Shown piece by piece: positions 10,001 through 19,279 of a stretch of DNA of 64,000 bases. The notes beneath the pieces were generated by a model that searched no databases, was not told the origin of the DNA, and worked only from the letters and a program-made list of their open reading frames with translations. Origin of the DNA: Paracidovorax avenae ATCC 19860 (GTDB taxonomy: Bacteria; Pseudomonadota; Gammaproteobacteria; Burkholderiales; Burkholderiaceae_C); contig NC_015138.1 of the NCBI RefSeq assembly GCF_000176855.2, positions 4,030,001-4,094,000 on the forward strand, read 5' to 3'. The stretch's first letter is position 1; every line of letters begins with the position of its first letter. The translations under genes were made by a program, and so were the position numbers.

Positions 10001-10992
10001 GTGACCTCCAGCCACTGCGCCTCGGGCGTCACCATGCGCCAGCTGACCAGGTTGTCCAGCGCCGTGCCCCAGAGCACGGCCTTCTTGCCGCCCGCGTTCA
10101 TGGCGATGTTGCCGCCGATGCACGAAGCCTCCGCGCTGGTCGGATCGACCGCGAAGACGAAGCCCGCGCGCTCTGCCGCATCGGCCACGCGCTGGGTGAC
10201 CACCCCGGCCTCGGTCCAGATGGTGCCCACCTCGCGGTCCATGCCCGGCAGGCGGCGCATCTCCACCTCGGTCATGGCCTCGAGCTTCTCGGTATTGATG
10301 ACCACGCTGCGCCAGGTCAGCGGAATGGCCCCGCCGGTGTAGCCGGTGCCGCCCCCGCGCGGGATGATGGTCAGTTCCAGTTCGATGCAGGCCTTGACCA
10401 GCGCGGCCATCTCGGCCTCGGTGTCGGGCGTGAGCACCACGAACGGGTATTCGACGCGCCAGTCGGTGGCGTCGGTCACGTGCGACACGCGAGAGAGGCC
10501 GTCGAACTTGATGTTGTCCTTGGCCGTGTGGCGGCCCAGGCGCTTTTGCACCTGGCGCCGCAGCTGGGCGGCCTCCACGAAGGTGGCGTCGAACTGCGCG
10601 ATGGCCCTGCGGGCGGCCTCCACCAGCTGGCCCACCAGGCGGTCGCGCTCGGCGTCCTCGCCGGGCGTGCGGCGCTTGCCGATCTCCGACAGCCGGTGCT
10701 GCAGCGCGTCCACCAGCATCTTGCGGCGGCCCGCGTTGTCCAGCAGGTCGTCCTGCAGGTAGGGATTGCGCTGCACGACCCAGATGTCGCCCAGCACCTC
10801 GTACAGCATGCGGGCGGAGCGCCCGGTGCGGCGCTCGCGGCGCAACTGGTCCAGCACGTCCCAGGAGTCGGAGCCCAGCAGCCGGATGACGATTTCCCGG
10901 TCGGAAAACGAGGTGTAGTTGTACGGAATCTCGCGCAGGCGAGTGGGCTCGGCGGCCTGTGTCAGGACTGCCAACTCAGTGGGTGCATTCAT
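7081..10992 (-). CDS. FAD-linked oxidase / 4Fe-4S dehydrogenase fusion (DUF3683-GlcD-GlpC type)
   Basis: A 1303-residue single-chain flavoprotein dehydrogenase. Residues 1 to about 150 form a DUF3683-like region. An FAD-binding type 4 domain starts near 178 ([17 protein letters not shown]), followed by a lactate/glycolate oxidase C-terminal domain with [15 protein letters not shown] near 710. Two ferredoxin clusters appear as [11 protein letters not shown] (about 831) and [12 protein letters not shown] (about 896), followed by two CCG domains ([10 protein letters not shown] near 1080 and CCGESGTLG near 1197). This combines what GlcD and GlcF/GlpC do on separate chains. D-2-hydroxyacid oxidation with electrons passed to quinone is the likely reaction. 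The frame is unbroken, so the fusion is real. Confidence 0.9.
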   Translation of the reverse strand: MNAPTELAVLTQAAEPTRLREIPYNYTSFSDREIVIRLLGSDSWDVLDQLRRERRTGRSARMLYEVLGDIWVVQRNPYLQDDLLDNAGRRKMLVDALQHRLSEIGKRRTPGEDAERDRLVGQLVEAARRAIAQFDATFVEAAQLRRQVQKRLGRHTAKDNIKFDGLSRVSHVTDATDWRVEYPFVVLTPDTEAEMAALVKACIELELTIIPRGGGTGYTGGAIPLTWRSVVINTEKLEAMTEVEMRRLPGMDREVGTIWTEAGVVTQRVADAAERAGFVFAVDPTSAEASCIGGNIAMNAGGKKAVLWGTALDNLVSWRMVTPEAQWLEVTRLDHNMGKIHDVETATFELQYFEADGKTPIRTERLAIPGRTFRKEGLGKDVTDKFLSGLPGIQKEGCDGLITSARWVVHRMPAHTRTVCLEFFGNAKDAVPSIVEIKDFMFAEQKRSGVLLAGLEHLDDRYLKAVGYATKSRKHGGGLPKMVLFGDIAGDDADAVARVTSEVVRIANSRAGEGFIAISPEARKKFWLDRKRTAAISRHTNAFKINEDVVIPLPRMAEYTDGIERINIELSLRNKLQLCDALEAFFQRGNLPLGRQDDAQEIPSAELLEDRVAQAVALIGEVRALWSGWLADVETLFPQLQDHTLRASWKTQLREPLAKIFPGASFQPIMDEAQAIHQRVLKGRVWVALHMHAGDGNVHTNIPVNSDDYQMLQTAHEAVARIMVLARSLDGVISGEHGIGITKLEFLTDDELRPFADYKRRVDPQGRFNKGKLLRSQEPAARTEQAPAAVSARESLMYSDLTNAYTPSFGLMGHESLIMQQSDIGAIADSVKDCLRCGKCKPVCATHVPRASLLYSPRNKILATSLLVEAFLYEEQTRRGVSIKHWQEFEDVADHCTVCHKCYTPCPVKIDFGDVTMNMRNLLRKMGKKTFRPGNALAMGMLNATNPDTIKLMRSAMVEVGFKAQRMAVDLLRGFGRKQTAHPPATVGTAPVKEQVIHFINKKLPGGLPKKTARALLDIEDKDYVPIIRNPAATTAETEAVFYFPGCGSERLFSQVGLATQAMLWHAGVQTVLPPGYLCCGYPQRGSGQFDKAEKMITDNRVLFHRVANTLNYLDIKTVVVSCGTCYDQLQGYQFDKIFPGCRIIDIHEYLLEKGIQLQGKGAYLYHEPCHSPMKQQDAMKTVKALVGEQVVKSERCCGESGTLGVTRPDISTQVRFRKEQEIRKGEATLRASGAVAPQENVKILTSCPSCLQGLNRYQDDLQNGLLEADYIVVEMAREILGENWMPEYVQRANAGGIERVLV

Positions 10993-11111
10993 CGGGGGAT
11001 CACCTGGGGAGCGCGGACGCTCCCAACCTTGGGAGGGGCCGCGATTTTAAGCCAGCGGCCTCCAGCGCGCCGGGCCCCGGCGCCACGCCCGTCTGCCCGG
11101 GCAGGCCGGCT

Positions 11112-12911
11112 TCAGAAGCTCTCCCACTCGTCTTCCCCGCCCGCGGCACGGGGAGCGGACCGGGACGCACCGGAAGCCGCCGGGGCAGCGGAAGCGCCGA
11201 TCCGGGCTTTCGGGGCCACGGCCCGGGCCGGGGGCGCGGATTTCAGGGCAGGTGCCTGCGCCGGCCTGGCCCGCGCAGGCACGGGTGCCGCCACCATCGC
11301 CATGGGCGCCGCCGCTGTCGGCATGGGCGCCACCGGTGCACTGCGGGCCGCCGCCCCCGGGGCCGTGCGGAAGAACGCCACGGCCTGCACCAGCTGTTCC
11401 GCCTGGGTCTTGAGGCTGCCGGCGGCCGCCGCGGATTCCTCCACCAGCGCGGCATTCTGCTGCGTGGCCTGGTCCATCTGGGTCACCGCCGCGCCCACCT
11501 GGGCCACGCCTTCGCTTTGCTCGCTGCTCGCCGCACTGATCTCCGCCACGATGTCAGTCACGCGCCGGATCGAGGTGACGACCTCGGTCATCGTGGCGCC
11601 GGCCTTGTCCACCAGCGCCGTGCCCTGCTCCACCCGTTCGACGCTGTTGCCGATCAGGTTCTTGATTTCCTTGGCGGCCTCGGCGCTGCGCTGCGCCAGG
11701 CTGCGCACCTCGCCTGCCACCACCGCGAAACCCCGGCCCTGCTCGCCGGCACGCGCGGCCTCCACCGCTGCGTTGAGCGCCAGGATGTTCGTCTGGAAGG
11801 CGATGCCGTCGATGGTGCCGATGATGTCGCCGATGCGCCGCGAGGCCTCGTTGATGCCCTTCATGGTCTCGACCACTTCGCCGACCACCTCGCCGCCCTG
11901 GCTCGCGATACCCGACGCGCTGACCGCCAGCTGGCTGGCCTGGCGCGCGTTCTCGGCGTTCTGGCGCACGGTGGAGCCCAATTGCTCCATCGACGCCGCC
12001 GCCTGCTGGAGCGAAGCCGCCTGCTGCTCCGTCCGGGCGGACAGATCCCCGTTGCCCTGCGCGATCTGGGCGCTGGCCGTGGCCACGCTTTCCGCGTTGC
12101 GGCGGACCTCGCCGGTGATGCGCGCCAGCGTGTCGCGCATGCCCACGAGGGTGCTCAGCAGCCGGGACACCTCGTCGCGGCCGTCGGAGCGCAGTTCGAC
12201 GGCCAGATTGCCCTCCGCCACCTGCTGGGCTGCATCGATGGCGCGGTTGAGGGGGTGCACGATGCTGCGCACGATGACCACGGCCAGCAGCGCGGCGATG
12301 GCCGCGGCGGCGGCCATCGTCACGACGAGCCAGTTGCGACCGCCAGTCAGTATCTGCATGGCCAGACTGGAGGCGTCCTTGGCCTGGTCCACGTTGTACT
12401 GGATGACCTTGTCGAGCTGCTCGCTGGTGGAGAAGTACAGGCCACGCGTGGTGTTCAGCATGTGGTTCAGCAGTTCCGCGTGCTGGCCCCGGTCCTGCGC
12501 GGACGCGCGGATGCGCGACGCGGCGGCGATGTAGGCCGCCAGGTCCTTCTTGAAGGCCGCGGCCAGGGCCGCCTCGCCAGGACTGCCAATCAACGTGGGT
12601 TCGACGTAGGTCCGGTTGAGTTCCTCGAACTTGGCGACCGTCTTGTCGAACGAGGCACGGTACTCACCCTGCTCCTTGTCAGGCGTCTCCAGCAGCAGGA
12701 GGGCTTCCACGCGGCGCATCAAGTCGAGATTGCGGCGGTACTCCGACAGGATCATCACCGACGGCAGGTTGTTGTCCACCACGGTGCTGGTCTGCTCCTG
12801 CAGCTGCGACATCTGCCGCAGGCTGAAGAGCCCCAGGAAGACCGAGAGAACGACCATGGCGGCGAAGGCAAGGCCCAGCCGCGGCGCGAGTTTGATGTGG
12901 GAGAAGTTCAT
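11112..12911 (-). CDS. Methyl-accepting chemotaxis protein with C-terminal CheR-docking-like motif
   Basis: A 599-residue transmembrane chemoreceptor. A first helix (about residues 10-30), a four-helix-bundle-type periplasmic domain, a second helix (about 192-213), a HAMP segment and a long methyl-accepting coiled coil can be followed. The signalling tip [20 protein letters not shown] is intact. After the coiled coil comes a roughly 75-residue Ala/Pro linker ending DEWESF, which matches the xWxxF pentapeptide used by CheR/CheB to dock on high-abundance receptors. The ligand is unknown. The ATG at 12911 gives the normal N-terminus; the upstream in-frame ATG adds 19 unlikely residues. Confidence 0.94.
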   Translation of the reverse strand: MNFSHIKLAPRLGLAFAAMVVLSVFLGLFSLRQMSQLQEQTSTVVDNNLPSVMILSEYRRNLDLMRRVEALLLLETPDKEQGEYRASFDKTVAKFEELNRTYVEPTLIGSPGEAALAAAFKKDLAAYIAAASRIRASAQDRGQHAELLNHMLNTTRGLYFSTSEQLDKVIQYNVDQAKDASSLAMQILTGGRNWLVVTMAAAAAIAALLAVVIVRSIVHPLNRAIDAAQQVAEGNLAVELRSDGRDEVSRLLSTLVGMRDTLARITGEVRRNAESVATASAQIAQGNGDLSARTEQQAASLQQAAASMEQLGSTVRQNAENARQASQLAVSASGIASQGGEVVGEVVETMKGINEASRRIGDIIGTIDGIAFQTNILALNAAVEAARAGEQGRGFAVVAGEVRSLAQRSAEAAKEIKNLIGNSVERVEQGTALVDKAGATMTEVVTSIRRVTDIVAEISAASSEQSEGVAQVGAAVTQMDQATQQNAALVEESAAAAGSLKTQAEQLVQAVAFFRTAPGAAARSAPVAPMPTAAAPMAMVAAPVPARARPAQAPALKSAPPARAVAPKARIGASAAPAASGASRSAPRAAGGEDEWESF

Positions 12912-13041
12912 GTTTTTGAAAATTGCCGGATGGGACTCAAAAGTCACCAAATGTATCAATTGATTCAAAAAACATGTTGTCGGCCATCTTCCCGTCCCGT
13001 ATTCAGAATGGCCGGAAAGGCTGCGCCGCCCCGGCCCATGT

Positions 13042-14271
13042 TCAGAACAACACGCGGCTGCGGATCGTGCCCGGCACGCTCGCGAGCTTGTCCTGCGCCA
13101 GCTCGGACGACTGCGCGTCGATGTCGATCACCACGTAGCCCACCTTCTCGTTGGTCTGCAGGTACTGGGCGGCGATGTTGATCTGGTTGTCGGCGAACAC
13201 CTGGTTGATGGCCGACAGCACCCCCGGCACGTTGCGGTGGATGTGCAGGATGCGGTGCTTGCCCGGGTGCGCCGGCAACGCCACCTCGGGGAAGTTCACC
13301 GACGAGGTCGAGGTGCCGTTGTCGCTGTACTTCACGAGCTTCTCGGCCACCTCCAGCCCGATGTTGGCCTGCGCCTCCATGGTGGATCCGCCGATGTGCG
13401 GGGTCAGGATGACGTTGTCCAGGCCGCGCAGGGGCGAGGTGAACTCGTCCTTGTTGCTGCGCGGCTCCACCGGGAACACGTCGATGGCCGCGCCGAGCAG
13501 CTTTTTCGCGCGGATCGCTTCGGCCAGCGCCTCGATGCGCACCACGGTGCCACGCGCCGCATTGATCAGGATCGCGCCCGGCTTCATGGCCGCGATCTCT
13601 TCCGGCCCGATCATCCACTGCGTGGAGGGCAGTTCGGGCACATGCAGGGTCACGATGTCGCTCTGCGCCAGAAGGGCCTGCAGCGAGGGTGCCTGGCGGG
13701 CGTTGCCCAGCGGCAGCTTGCTGACCACGTCGTGGAAGACGACATGCATGCCCAGCGCCTCGGCCAGCACGGACAGCTGCGTGCCGATGGAGCCGTAGCC
13801 GACGATGCCCAGCGTCTTGCCGCGGATCTCGTAGGCGTTCTCGGCGCTCTTGAGCCAGCCGCCGCGGTGCGCCACAGCGTTCTTCTCGGGCACGCCGCGC
13901 AGCAGCAGGATGGCCTCGGCCAGCACCAGCTCCGCCACGGAGCGGGTGTTGGAATACGGCGCATTGAAGACGGCGATGCCGCGCTCGCGCGCCGCGTCCA
14001 GGTCGATCTGGTTGGTGCCGATGCAGAAGGCCCCCACGGCCACGAGCTTGTGGGCATGCGCGAACACCTCGGCCGTGAGCTGGGTGCGCGACCGGATGCC
14101 CAGGAAATGCGCATCGGCAATCTTGCGGTGCAGTTCCTCGCCTTCCAGCGCCCCCGGCAATGCCTCGATCTGGGTATAGCCCGCGCCGCGCAGCACGTCG
14201 AGCGCGGAGGGGTGCACGCCCTCCAGCAGAAGGAACTTGATCTTGCTCTTGTCCAGCGATGTCTTGGTCAT
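13042..14271 (-). CDS. serA: D-3-phosphoglycerate dehydrogenase SerA
   Basis: SerA oxidises 3-phosphoglycerate to 3-phosphohydroxypyruvate, the first step of serine synthesis. The 409-residue product has the NAD-binding loop [17 protein letters not shown], the substrate/catalytic segment NAARGTVV, the catalytic His in [13 protein letters not shown], and a C-terminal ACT domain ([15 protein letters not shown]) for serine feedback. Length and layout equal the short E. coli-type enzyme (410). The ATG at 14271 is preferred over the in-frame ATG at 14340, since the 23 extra residues do not resemble the family. It diverges from ugpB across a 316-base gap. Confidence 0.96.
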   Translation of the reverse strand: MTKTSLDKSKIKFLLLEGVHPSALDVLRGAGYTQIEALPGALEGEELHRKIADAHFLGIRSRTQLTAEVFAHAHKLVAVGAFCIGTNQIDLDAARERGIAVFNAPYSNTRSVAELVLAEAILLLRGVPEKNAVAHRGGWLKSAENAYEIRGKTLGIVGYGSIGTQLSVLAEALGMHVVFHDVVSKLPLGNARQAPSLQALLAQSDIVTLHVPELPSTQWMIGPEEIAAMKPGAILINAARGTVVRIEALAEAIRAKKLLGAAIDVFPVEPRSNKDEFTSPLRGLDNVILTPHIGGSTMEAQANIGLEVAEKLVKYSDNGTSTSSVNFPEVALPAHPGKHRILHIHRNVPGVLSAINQVFADNQINIAAQYLQTNEKVGYVVIDIDAQSSELAQDKLASVPGTIRSRVLF

Positions 14272-14587
14272 GGAACTACGGGGAAGGAGAAGTAAGGAAG
14301 GGAAGAAAGCAGGGCGGACGCCTTGCAGGCGGCCGACCATTGTGCAATGGGAAGAAACCCTGTACCCGCGGGGCTTTTCGATCCACCAAGCGGAATCCCG
14401 GTCACACAGGCGACGGACGAGCCCGGCACACCGTCACAAAACAGACACAATTCCGCCACACAGAGCCCTTCATCCAGGGAAGTTCCCGATCCGTGGAACT
14501 CCCTGTCCATGCGACAACGACATACCGATGACATGTAGCGCGCATACCATGCGCCGCTTTCACATCGCCATACTTTGAGGAGTTTCC
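14272..14587. promoter_or_regulatory. Divergent serA / ugpB intergenic region
   Basis: These 316 bases separate two divergently read genes. The half nearest ugpB is A/C-rich and unlike the surrounding coding DNA, and holds the candidate Pho box listed separately. A clear ribosome site, GAGGAG, lies at 14577-14582 just before the ugpB ATG. I could not place a convincing -10 box; CTTCAT near 14468 and CATACT near 14568 are both weak. No gene of credible quality is present. Confidence 0.6.
14431..14459 (+). promoter_or_regulatory. Candidate Pho box (three 11-base direct repeats)
   Basis: Three seven-base units, CCGTCAC (14431-14437), CAGACAC (14442-14448) and CCGCCAC (14453-14459), repeat with an exact 11-base period. 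The four-base spacers between them are AT-only (AAAA, AATT). This is the architecture of PhoB sites, whose half-site consensus is CTGTCAY; the units differ from it by one or two bases. The location about 130 bases before ugpB fits the known PhoB control of ugp operons. Confidence 0.55.
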
Positions 14588-15898
14588 ATGCAGACCAAGC
14601 ACCTGGCCCTGGCCGCCGCCATCGCCGCATCCGCCTGCATTCCGGCCCATGCCCAGACCGAGATCCAGTGGTGGCACTCGATGACGGCCGTGAACGGCGA
14701 ATGGGTGAACGACCTGGCCCGCCAGTTCAACGAGAGCCAGAAGGACTACAAGATCGTGCCCACCTACAAGGGCACCTATGACGAATCCATGACGGCCTCG
14801 ATCGCCGCCTTCCGCGCCGGCAACGCGCCGCACATCCTGCAGGTGTTCGAAGTGGGCACCGCCACCATGATGGCCAGCAAGGGGGCGATCGTGCCCGTGG
14901 GCAAGGTGATGCAGGACGCCGGCGCGCCGTTCGATCCCAAGGCCTACATTCCCGCCGTGGCCGGCTACTACACGGCCCCCAACGGCCAGATGCTGAGCTT
15001 CCCGTTCAACAGCTCCACCACCATCTTCTATTTCAACAAGGACGCCTTCAAGGCCGCCGGCCTGCCCACCGACAAGGCACCCGCCACCTGGCCGGAAGTG
15101 GTCAACGCGGCCGCCAAGCTCAAGGCCTCCGGCCACAAGTGCCCGTTCACCACGGCCTGGCAGAACTGGACGCAGGTGGAGAGCTTCTCGGCCTGGCACA
15201 ACGTGGAATTCGCGAGCAAGGCCAACGGCCTGCAGGGCCTCGACGCGCGCCTGAAGGTCGATTCGCCCCTGCACGTGCGGCACATCGAGAACCTCGCCAA
15301 CATGGCCAAGCAGGGCCTGTTCGTGTACAAGGGCCGCGGCAACGTGCCCGAGGCGAGCTTCGTCTCCGGCGAGTGCGCCATGATCAACACGTCGTCGGGC
15401 TTCTACGGCAACGTGGCCAAGAACGCCAAGTTCGCCTACGGCCTCGCCCCCCTGCCCTACTACCCCGACGTTCCCGGCGCGCCGCAGAACACCGTCATCG
15501 GCGGCGCCAGCCTGTGGGTGATGGCCGGCAAGAAGCCCGCCGAATACAAGGGCGTGGCCGAGTTCTTCAAGTTCATCTCCACGCCTGAAGTGCAGTCGGC
15601 CAGCCACAAGCGCACCGGCTACCTGCCCGTGACGACCGCCGCCTACGAGCTGACCGAGAAGTCGGGCTTCTACAAGGAGCACCCCGGCACCGACGTCGCC
15701 GTGACGCAGATGATCCGCAAGGTGACCGACAAGAGCCGCGGCATCCGCCTGGGCAACTACGTGCAGATCCGTGCCATCGAGGACGAGGAACTCGAGCAGG
15801 TCTGGTCCGGCAAGAAGACCGCCAAGGAAGCGCTCGACGCCATCGTGAAGCGCGGCAACGAACAGCTCGAGCGCTTCCAGAAGGCCAACAAGGGCTGA
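14588..15898 (+). CDS. ugpB: UgpB, periplasmic sn-glycerol-3-phosphate-binding protein
   Basis: The 436-residue solute-binding protein captures sn-glycerol-3-phosphate (and in relatives glycerophosphocholine) and delivers it to the UgpAE permease. Residues 1-22 are a Sec signal peptide ending AHA. The mature start TEIQWWHSM and later NSSTTIFYFNKDAF, TTAWQNWTQVE and NTSSGFYGN match UgpB more closely than other family 1 binding proteins. Length equals E. coli UgpB (438). A GAGGAG ribosome site precedes the ATG. It leads the ugp operon and is followed by a hairpin that probably keeps its mRNA level above that of the permease genes. Confidence 0.95.
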   Translation: MQTKHLALAAAIAASACIPAHAQTEIQWWHSMTAVNGEWVNDLARQFNESQKDYKIVPTYKGTYDESMTASIAAFRAGNAPHILQVFEVGTATMMASKGAIVPVGKVMQDAGAPFDPKAYIPAVAGYYTAPNGQMLSFPFNSSTTIFYFNKDAFKAAGLPTDKAPATWPEVVNAAAKLKASGHKCPFTTAWQNWTQVESFSAWHNVEFASKANGLQGLDARLKVDSPLHVRHIENLANMAKQGLFVYKGRGNVPEASFVSGECAMINTSSGFYGNVAKNAKFAYGLAPLPYYPDVPGAPQNTVIGGASLWVMAGKKPAEYKGVAEFFKFISTPEVQSASHKRTGYLPVTTAAYELTEKSGFYKEHPGTDVAVTQMIRKVTDKSRGIRLGNYVQIRAIEDEELEQVWSGKKTAKEALDAIVKRGNEQLERFQKANKG

Positions 15899-15962
15899 TT
15901 CCCGCCGCCTCCGGAGGCGGCCCCCGGGGCCGGCCCGGCCGGCGTCCGCCCTCCCGTACCGG

Positions 15963-15992
15963 CCCTCCCCGCATGCGCGGGGAGGGTCTTTT
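15963..15992 (+). terminator. Intra-operon hairpin with T-tract between ugpB and ugpA
   Basis: A perfect ten-pair stem (15963-15972 with 15977-15986) closes an ATGC loop and is followed by TCTTTT. It lies 65 bases after the ugpB stop and 54 bases before the ugpA start. Such a site would act as a partial terminator or 3'-end stabiliser so that binding protein exceeds permease. Confidence 0.75.
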
Positions 15993-16045
15993 CGTCATTC
16001 GACAGCCCGGCGGCGCACGCCGGGCACAAGGTAACCGCATCCGCC

Positions 16046-16927
16046 ATGGAAAAACGCGTCCGATTCCAGTCCGCCTGGCTGCCCTGGCTGCTCATCGCGC
16101 CGCAGATGGCCATCATCGTGGTCTTCTTCTTCTGGCCCGCCAGCCAGGCGCTGGTGCAGTCGCTGCAGATGCAGGATGCCTTCGGCACGTCCACCGAATG
16201 GGTCGGGCTGGAGAACTTCCGGCGGCTGTTCGACGACCCCGGCTACATCGAGTCGTTCAAGACCACGGCGTTCTTCTCGGTGCTGGTGGCGGCCAGCGGC
16301 ATCGTGCTGTCGCTGCTGCTGGCGGTGTTCGCCGACCGGGTGGTCAAGGGCGCCATGTTCTACAAGACCCTGCTGATCCTGCCCTACGCCGTGGCACCGG
16401 CCGTGGCCGCCGTGCTGTGGGTCTTCATGTTCTCGCCCTCGCTGGGCGTGGTGTCGTACGCGCTGGGCCATTTCGGCATCGACTGGAACCACCTGCTCAA
16501 CTCCGGCCAGGCCATGGCGCTGATCGTGATGGCCTCGGTCTGGAAACAGATCTCCTACAACTTCCTCTTCTTCCTGGCGGGGCTGCAGTCCATCCCGAAG
16601 TCGCTGATCGAGGCCGCCGCCATCGACGGCGCCGGCCCGTGGCGCCGCTTCTGGAGCGTGCAGTTCCCGCTGCTCTCGCCCACCACGTTCTTCCTGCTGG
16701 TCATCAACGTGGTGTATGCGTTCTTCGACACCTTCGCCATCGTCGATGCCGCCACGCAGGGCGGCCCGGGCAAGGACACGGCCATCCTCGTCTACAAGGT
16801 CTATTACGACGGCTTCAAGGCCATGGACCTGGGCGGCTCCGCGGCGCAATCCGTGGTGCTGATGCTGATCGTGGTCGCGCTCACCGTCGTGCAGTTCCGC
16901 TACGTTGAAAAGAAAGTCCAGTACTGA
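16046..16927 (+). CDS. ugpA: UgpA, glycerol-3-phosphate ABC transporter permease
   Basis: One of two inner-membrane channel subunits for glycerol-3-phosphate import. The 293-residue protein has six hydrophobic segments. It carries the cytoplasmic EAA loop ([14 protein letters not shown] from about residue 189) that contacts the UgpC ATPase. The N-terminal helix reads [20 protein letters not shown], and [19 protein letters not shown] follows the first periplasmic loop. Length matches E. coli UgpA (295). Its stop codon is one base from the ugpE ATG. Confidence 0.95.
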   Translation: MEKRVRFQSAWLPWLLIAPQMAIIVVFFFWPASQALVQSLQMQDAFGTSTEWVGLENFRRLFDDPGYIESFKTTAFFSVLVAASGIVLSLLLAVFADRVVKGAMFYKTLLILPYAVAPAVAAVLWVFMFSPSLGVVSYALGHFGIDWNHLLNSGQAMALIVMASVWKQISYNFLFFLAGLQSIPKSLIEAAAIDGAGPWRRFWSVQFPLLSPTTFFLLVINVVYAFFDTFAIVDAATQGGPGKDTAILVYKVYYDGFKAMDLGGSAAQSVVLMLIVVALTVVQFRYVEKKVQY

Positions 16928-16928
16928 C

Positions 16929-17780
16929 ATGGTCGAACGCAGCCTCACGCGCGGCATCCTCGCGCACTTCATCATGATCCTGGGCATCGTCATCGTGGCG
17001 TTCCCGCTCTACCTGGCCTTCGTGGCCTCCACCCACACGGCCCAGGAAATCGTGCAGGCGCCCATGCCCCTGCTGCCCGGCACGAACTTCTGGGACACCT
17101 ACAAGGCGGCCCTCTTCGGGCGCGACCAGGGCGCCGGCTCCACCGCGCCGGTGGCCCGCATGATGTGGGTGAGCTTCGTGTCGGCCATCGTCATCACGGT
17201 GGGCAAGATCGCCATCTCGCTGCTGTCGGCCTTCGCCATCGTGTACTTCCGCTTCCCGTTCAAGGGCCTGTGCTTCTGGCTGATCTTCATCACGCTGATG
17301 CTGCCGGTGGAAGTGCGCATCGGCCCCACCTACCAGGTGGTGTCCGACTTGGGGCTGCTCAACAGCTACGCGGGCCTCACGGTGCCGCTGATCGCGTCGG
17401 CCACCGCCACCTTCCTCTTCCGGCAGTTCTTCCTCACGGTGCCGGACGAACTGGTCGAGGCCGCGCGCATCGACGGCGCCGGGCCCATGCGCTTCTTCAA
17501 GGACGTGCTGGTGCCGCTGTCGCGCACCTCCATCGCCGCGCTCTTCGTGATCCAGTTCATCTACGGCTGGAACCAGTACCTCTGGCCGCTGCTGGCGACC
17601 ACGAGCGAGGACATGTACCCCGTGGTGATCGGCATCAAGCGCATGATCGCGGGCGGCGACGGGCAGAACGAATGGAACATCGTCATGGCCACCGCCATCC
17701 TGGCCATGCTGCCGCCCGCCGCGGTGGTGATCCTCATGCAGAAATGGTTCGTGAAAGGGCTGGTGGACACCGAGAAGTAG
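16929..17780 (+). CDS. ugpE: UgpE, glycerol-3-phosphate ABC transporter permease
   Basis: The second channel subunit of the Ugp importer, 283 residues with six hydrophobic helices. The EAA loop is [18 protein letters not shown] from about residue 177. Other family features are [17 protein letters not shown] after the first helix and [18 protein letters not shown] before the loop. The ATG at 16929, one base after the ugpA stop, gives [14 protein letters not shown], the usual UgpE start. An in-frame ATG at 16905 lies inside ugpA and is rejected. E. coli UgpE has 281 residues. Confidence 0.95.
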   Translation: MVERSLTRGILAHFIMILGIVIVAFPLYLAFVASTHTAQEIVQAPMPLLPGTNFWDTYKAALFGRDQGAGSTAPVARMMWVSFVSAIVITVGKIAISLLSAFAIVYFRFPFKGLCFWLIFITLMLPVEVRIGPTYQVVSDLGLLNSYAGLTVPLIASATATFLFRQFFLTVPDELVEAARIDGAGPMRFFKDVLVPLSRTSIAALFVIQFIYGWNQYLWPLLATTSEDMYPVVIGIKRMIAGGDGQNEWNIVMATAILAMLPPAAVVILMQKWFVKGLVDTEK

Positions 17781-17842
17781 TCCTCCACCCCCCTGAAAAC
17801 GCCCATTCCACCCACGCATCCCGCTACGAACCCCATCGCAAC

Positions 17843-18859
17843 ATGGCATCTCTTTCCCTGCGCAACGTCGTCAAGCGCTACGGCCACGGCCCGAAGGCCA
17901 ACCAGGTGATCCACGGCGTGAACGCCGAAATCGCCGACGGCGAATTCATCGTCATCGTCGGCCCCTCGGGCTGCGGCAAGTCCACCCTGCTGCGCATGGT
18001 GGCGGGCCTGGAGGAAATCTCCGGCGGCGAGATCGCCATCGGCAACCGCGTGGTCAACGATCTGGAGCCGGCCCAGCGCGACATCGCCATGGTGTTCCAG
18101 AACTACGCGCTCTATCCGCACATGACGAACTTCGAGAACATGGCCTACGGCCTGAAGATCGCCAAGGTGCCGAAGGACGAAATCAAGGCGCGCGTGGACA
18201 AGGCCGCGAAGATCCTCGAGCTCGGCCACCTGCTCGAGCGCAAGCCGCGCGAGCTCTCCGGCGGCCAGCGCCAGCGCGTCGCCATGGGCCGCGCCATCGT
18301 GCGCCAGCCCCAGGTGTTCCTGTTCGACGAGCCGCTCTCCAACCTCGACGCCAAGCTGCGCGCGCAGACCCGCCTGGAGATCCAGAAGCTGCACCGCGAA
18401 CTGGGCATCACCAGCCTCTTCGTCACGCACGATCAGGTCGAGGCCATGACGCTGGCCCAGCGCATGATCGTGATGAACGGCGGCGTGATGGAACAGTTCG
18501 GCACGCCCGAAGAGGTCTATCACACGCCCGCATCGACCTTCGTCGCGAGCTTCATCGGCTCGCCGCCCATGAACCTGCTGAAGAACGCCCCGGGCGGGCG
18601 GCAGGGCGCGATCCTCGGCATCCGGCCGGAGCACATCGACATCTCCAGCGTGGGCTGGGAGCTGCGCGTGGAGACGGTCGAGCTGCTGGGCGCCGAGCGC
18701 CTCGTCTATGGCCGCCTGCAGTCGGGTGGCGGGGACGAGCCGGTCATCGTGCGCATCGAGGAAGGCTCCCACCATCCCCAGCCCGGCGACACCATCCACG
18801 TGGAGCCCCGCATGGACCGGCTGCACTGGTTCGACGCCGCCTCCGGCAAGCGGCTCTGA
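17843..18859 (+). CDS. ugpC: UgpC, ATP-binding subunit of the glycerol-3-phosphate importer
   Basis: The 338-residue MalK-type ATPase energises the Ugp importer on the cytoplasmic face. Walker A is GPSGCGKS (40-47), the Q-loop is in [11 protein letters not shown], the signature is LSGGQ (138-142) and Walker B is VFLFDEP (158-164), followed by the switch His in VTHDQ. A C-terminal OB/TOBE region (from about 235) includes GIRPEHIDI. It is slightly shorter than E. coli UgpC (356) in that C-terminal region. A 62-base gap separates it from ugpE. Confidence 0.95.
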   Translation: MASLSLRNVVKRYGHGPKANQVIHGVNAEIADGEFIVIVGPSGCGKSTLLRMVAGLEEISGGEIAIGNRVVNDLEPAQRDIAMVFQNYALYPHMTNFENMAYGLKIAKVPKDEIKARVDKAAKILELGHLLERKPRELSGGQRQRVAMGRAIVRQPQVFLFDEPLSNLDAKLRAQTRLEIQKLHRELGITSLFVTHDQVEAMTLAQRMIVMNGGVMEQFGTPEEVYHTPASTFVASFIGSPPMNLLKNAPGGRQGAILGIRPEHIDISSVGWELRVETVELLGAERLVYGRLQSGGGDEPVIVRIEEGSHHPQPGDTIHVEPRMDRLHWFDAASGKRL

Positions 18860-18879
18860 GCTGCGCCGGCACCGCCCGC

Positions 18880-19239
18880 ATGGAACACGCAGCCCCGCTG
18901 CACGCCACCATCCCGGTGCTGGCGTCCCTCGACCTCGACGAGAGCGCCGCCTTCTATTCCGGGCGCCTGGGCTTCACGGTCGCATCGCGCACCGATGACT
19001 ACCTCATCGCCACGCGCGACGGCTGTGAACTGCACTTCTGGCTCTGCGGCGAGCGCCACATCGCCGAGAACACCTCCTGCTACGCGCGTGGCGACGTGCG
19101 CGCGCTGCATGCCGAATTCACGCAACGGGGGCTGGTGCTGCCGCCGCCCGTGGAGCGTCCCTGGGGCATGCGCGAGCTCTACGTGCACGATCCCCACGGC
19201 AACCTGCTCAAGTTCGGCGAACAGATCCTGACTCCCTGA
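18880..19239 (+). CDS. VOC-family protein (glyoxalase / bleomycin-resistance fold)
   Basis: A 119-residue protein of the vicinal-oxygen-chelate superfamily. Both beta-alpha-beta-beta-beta repeats can be traced: IPVLASLDLDESAAFYSGRL in the first half and the closing strands ELYVHDPHGNLLKFGE in the second. The family covers dioxygenases, glyoxalase I and drug-binding proteins, and the substrate cannot be predicted. It starts 20 bases after ugpC and ends 40 bases before ugpQ on the same strand, so it is very probably expressed with the glycerophosphodiester uptake genes. Its short length and the sequence DPHGNL resemble bleomycin-resistance-like proteins, but resistance is not implied. Confidence 0.85.
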   Translation: MEHAAPLHATIPVLASLDLDESAAFYSGRLGFTVASRTDDYLIATRDGCELHFWLCGERHIAENTSCYARGDVRALHAEFTQRGLVLPPPVERPWGMRELYVHDPHGNLLKFGEQILTP

Positions 19240-19279
19240 GCGCCATGGGCCGCGGCCAGCGGTTCTATAGTCCATCGCC

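Noticed and set aside
7480-12534. Long plus-strand open frames over the FAD dehydrogenase and the chemoreceptor
   Set aside because: They are antisense shadows with biased composition and no ribosome sites; the minus-strand genes explain this region fully.
18880-19239. The VOC gene as a bleomycin/antibiotic resistance gene
   Set aside because: The fold covers many functions and the operon context points to metabolism; nothing shows drug binding.
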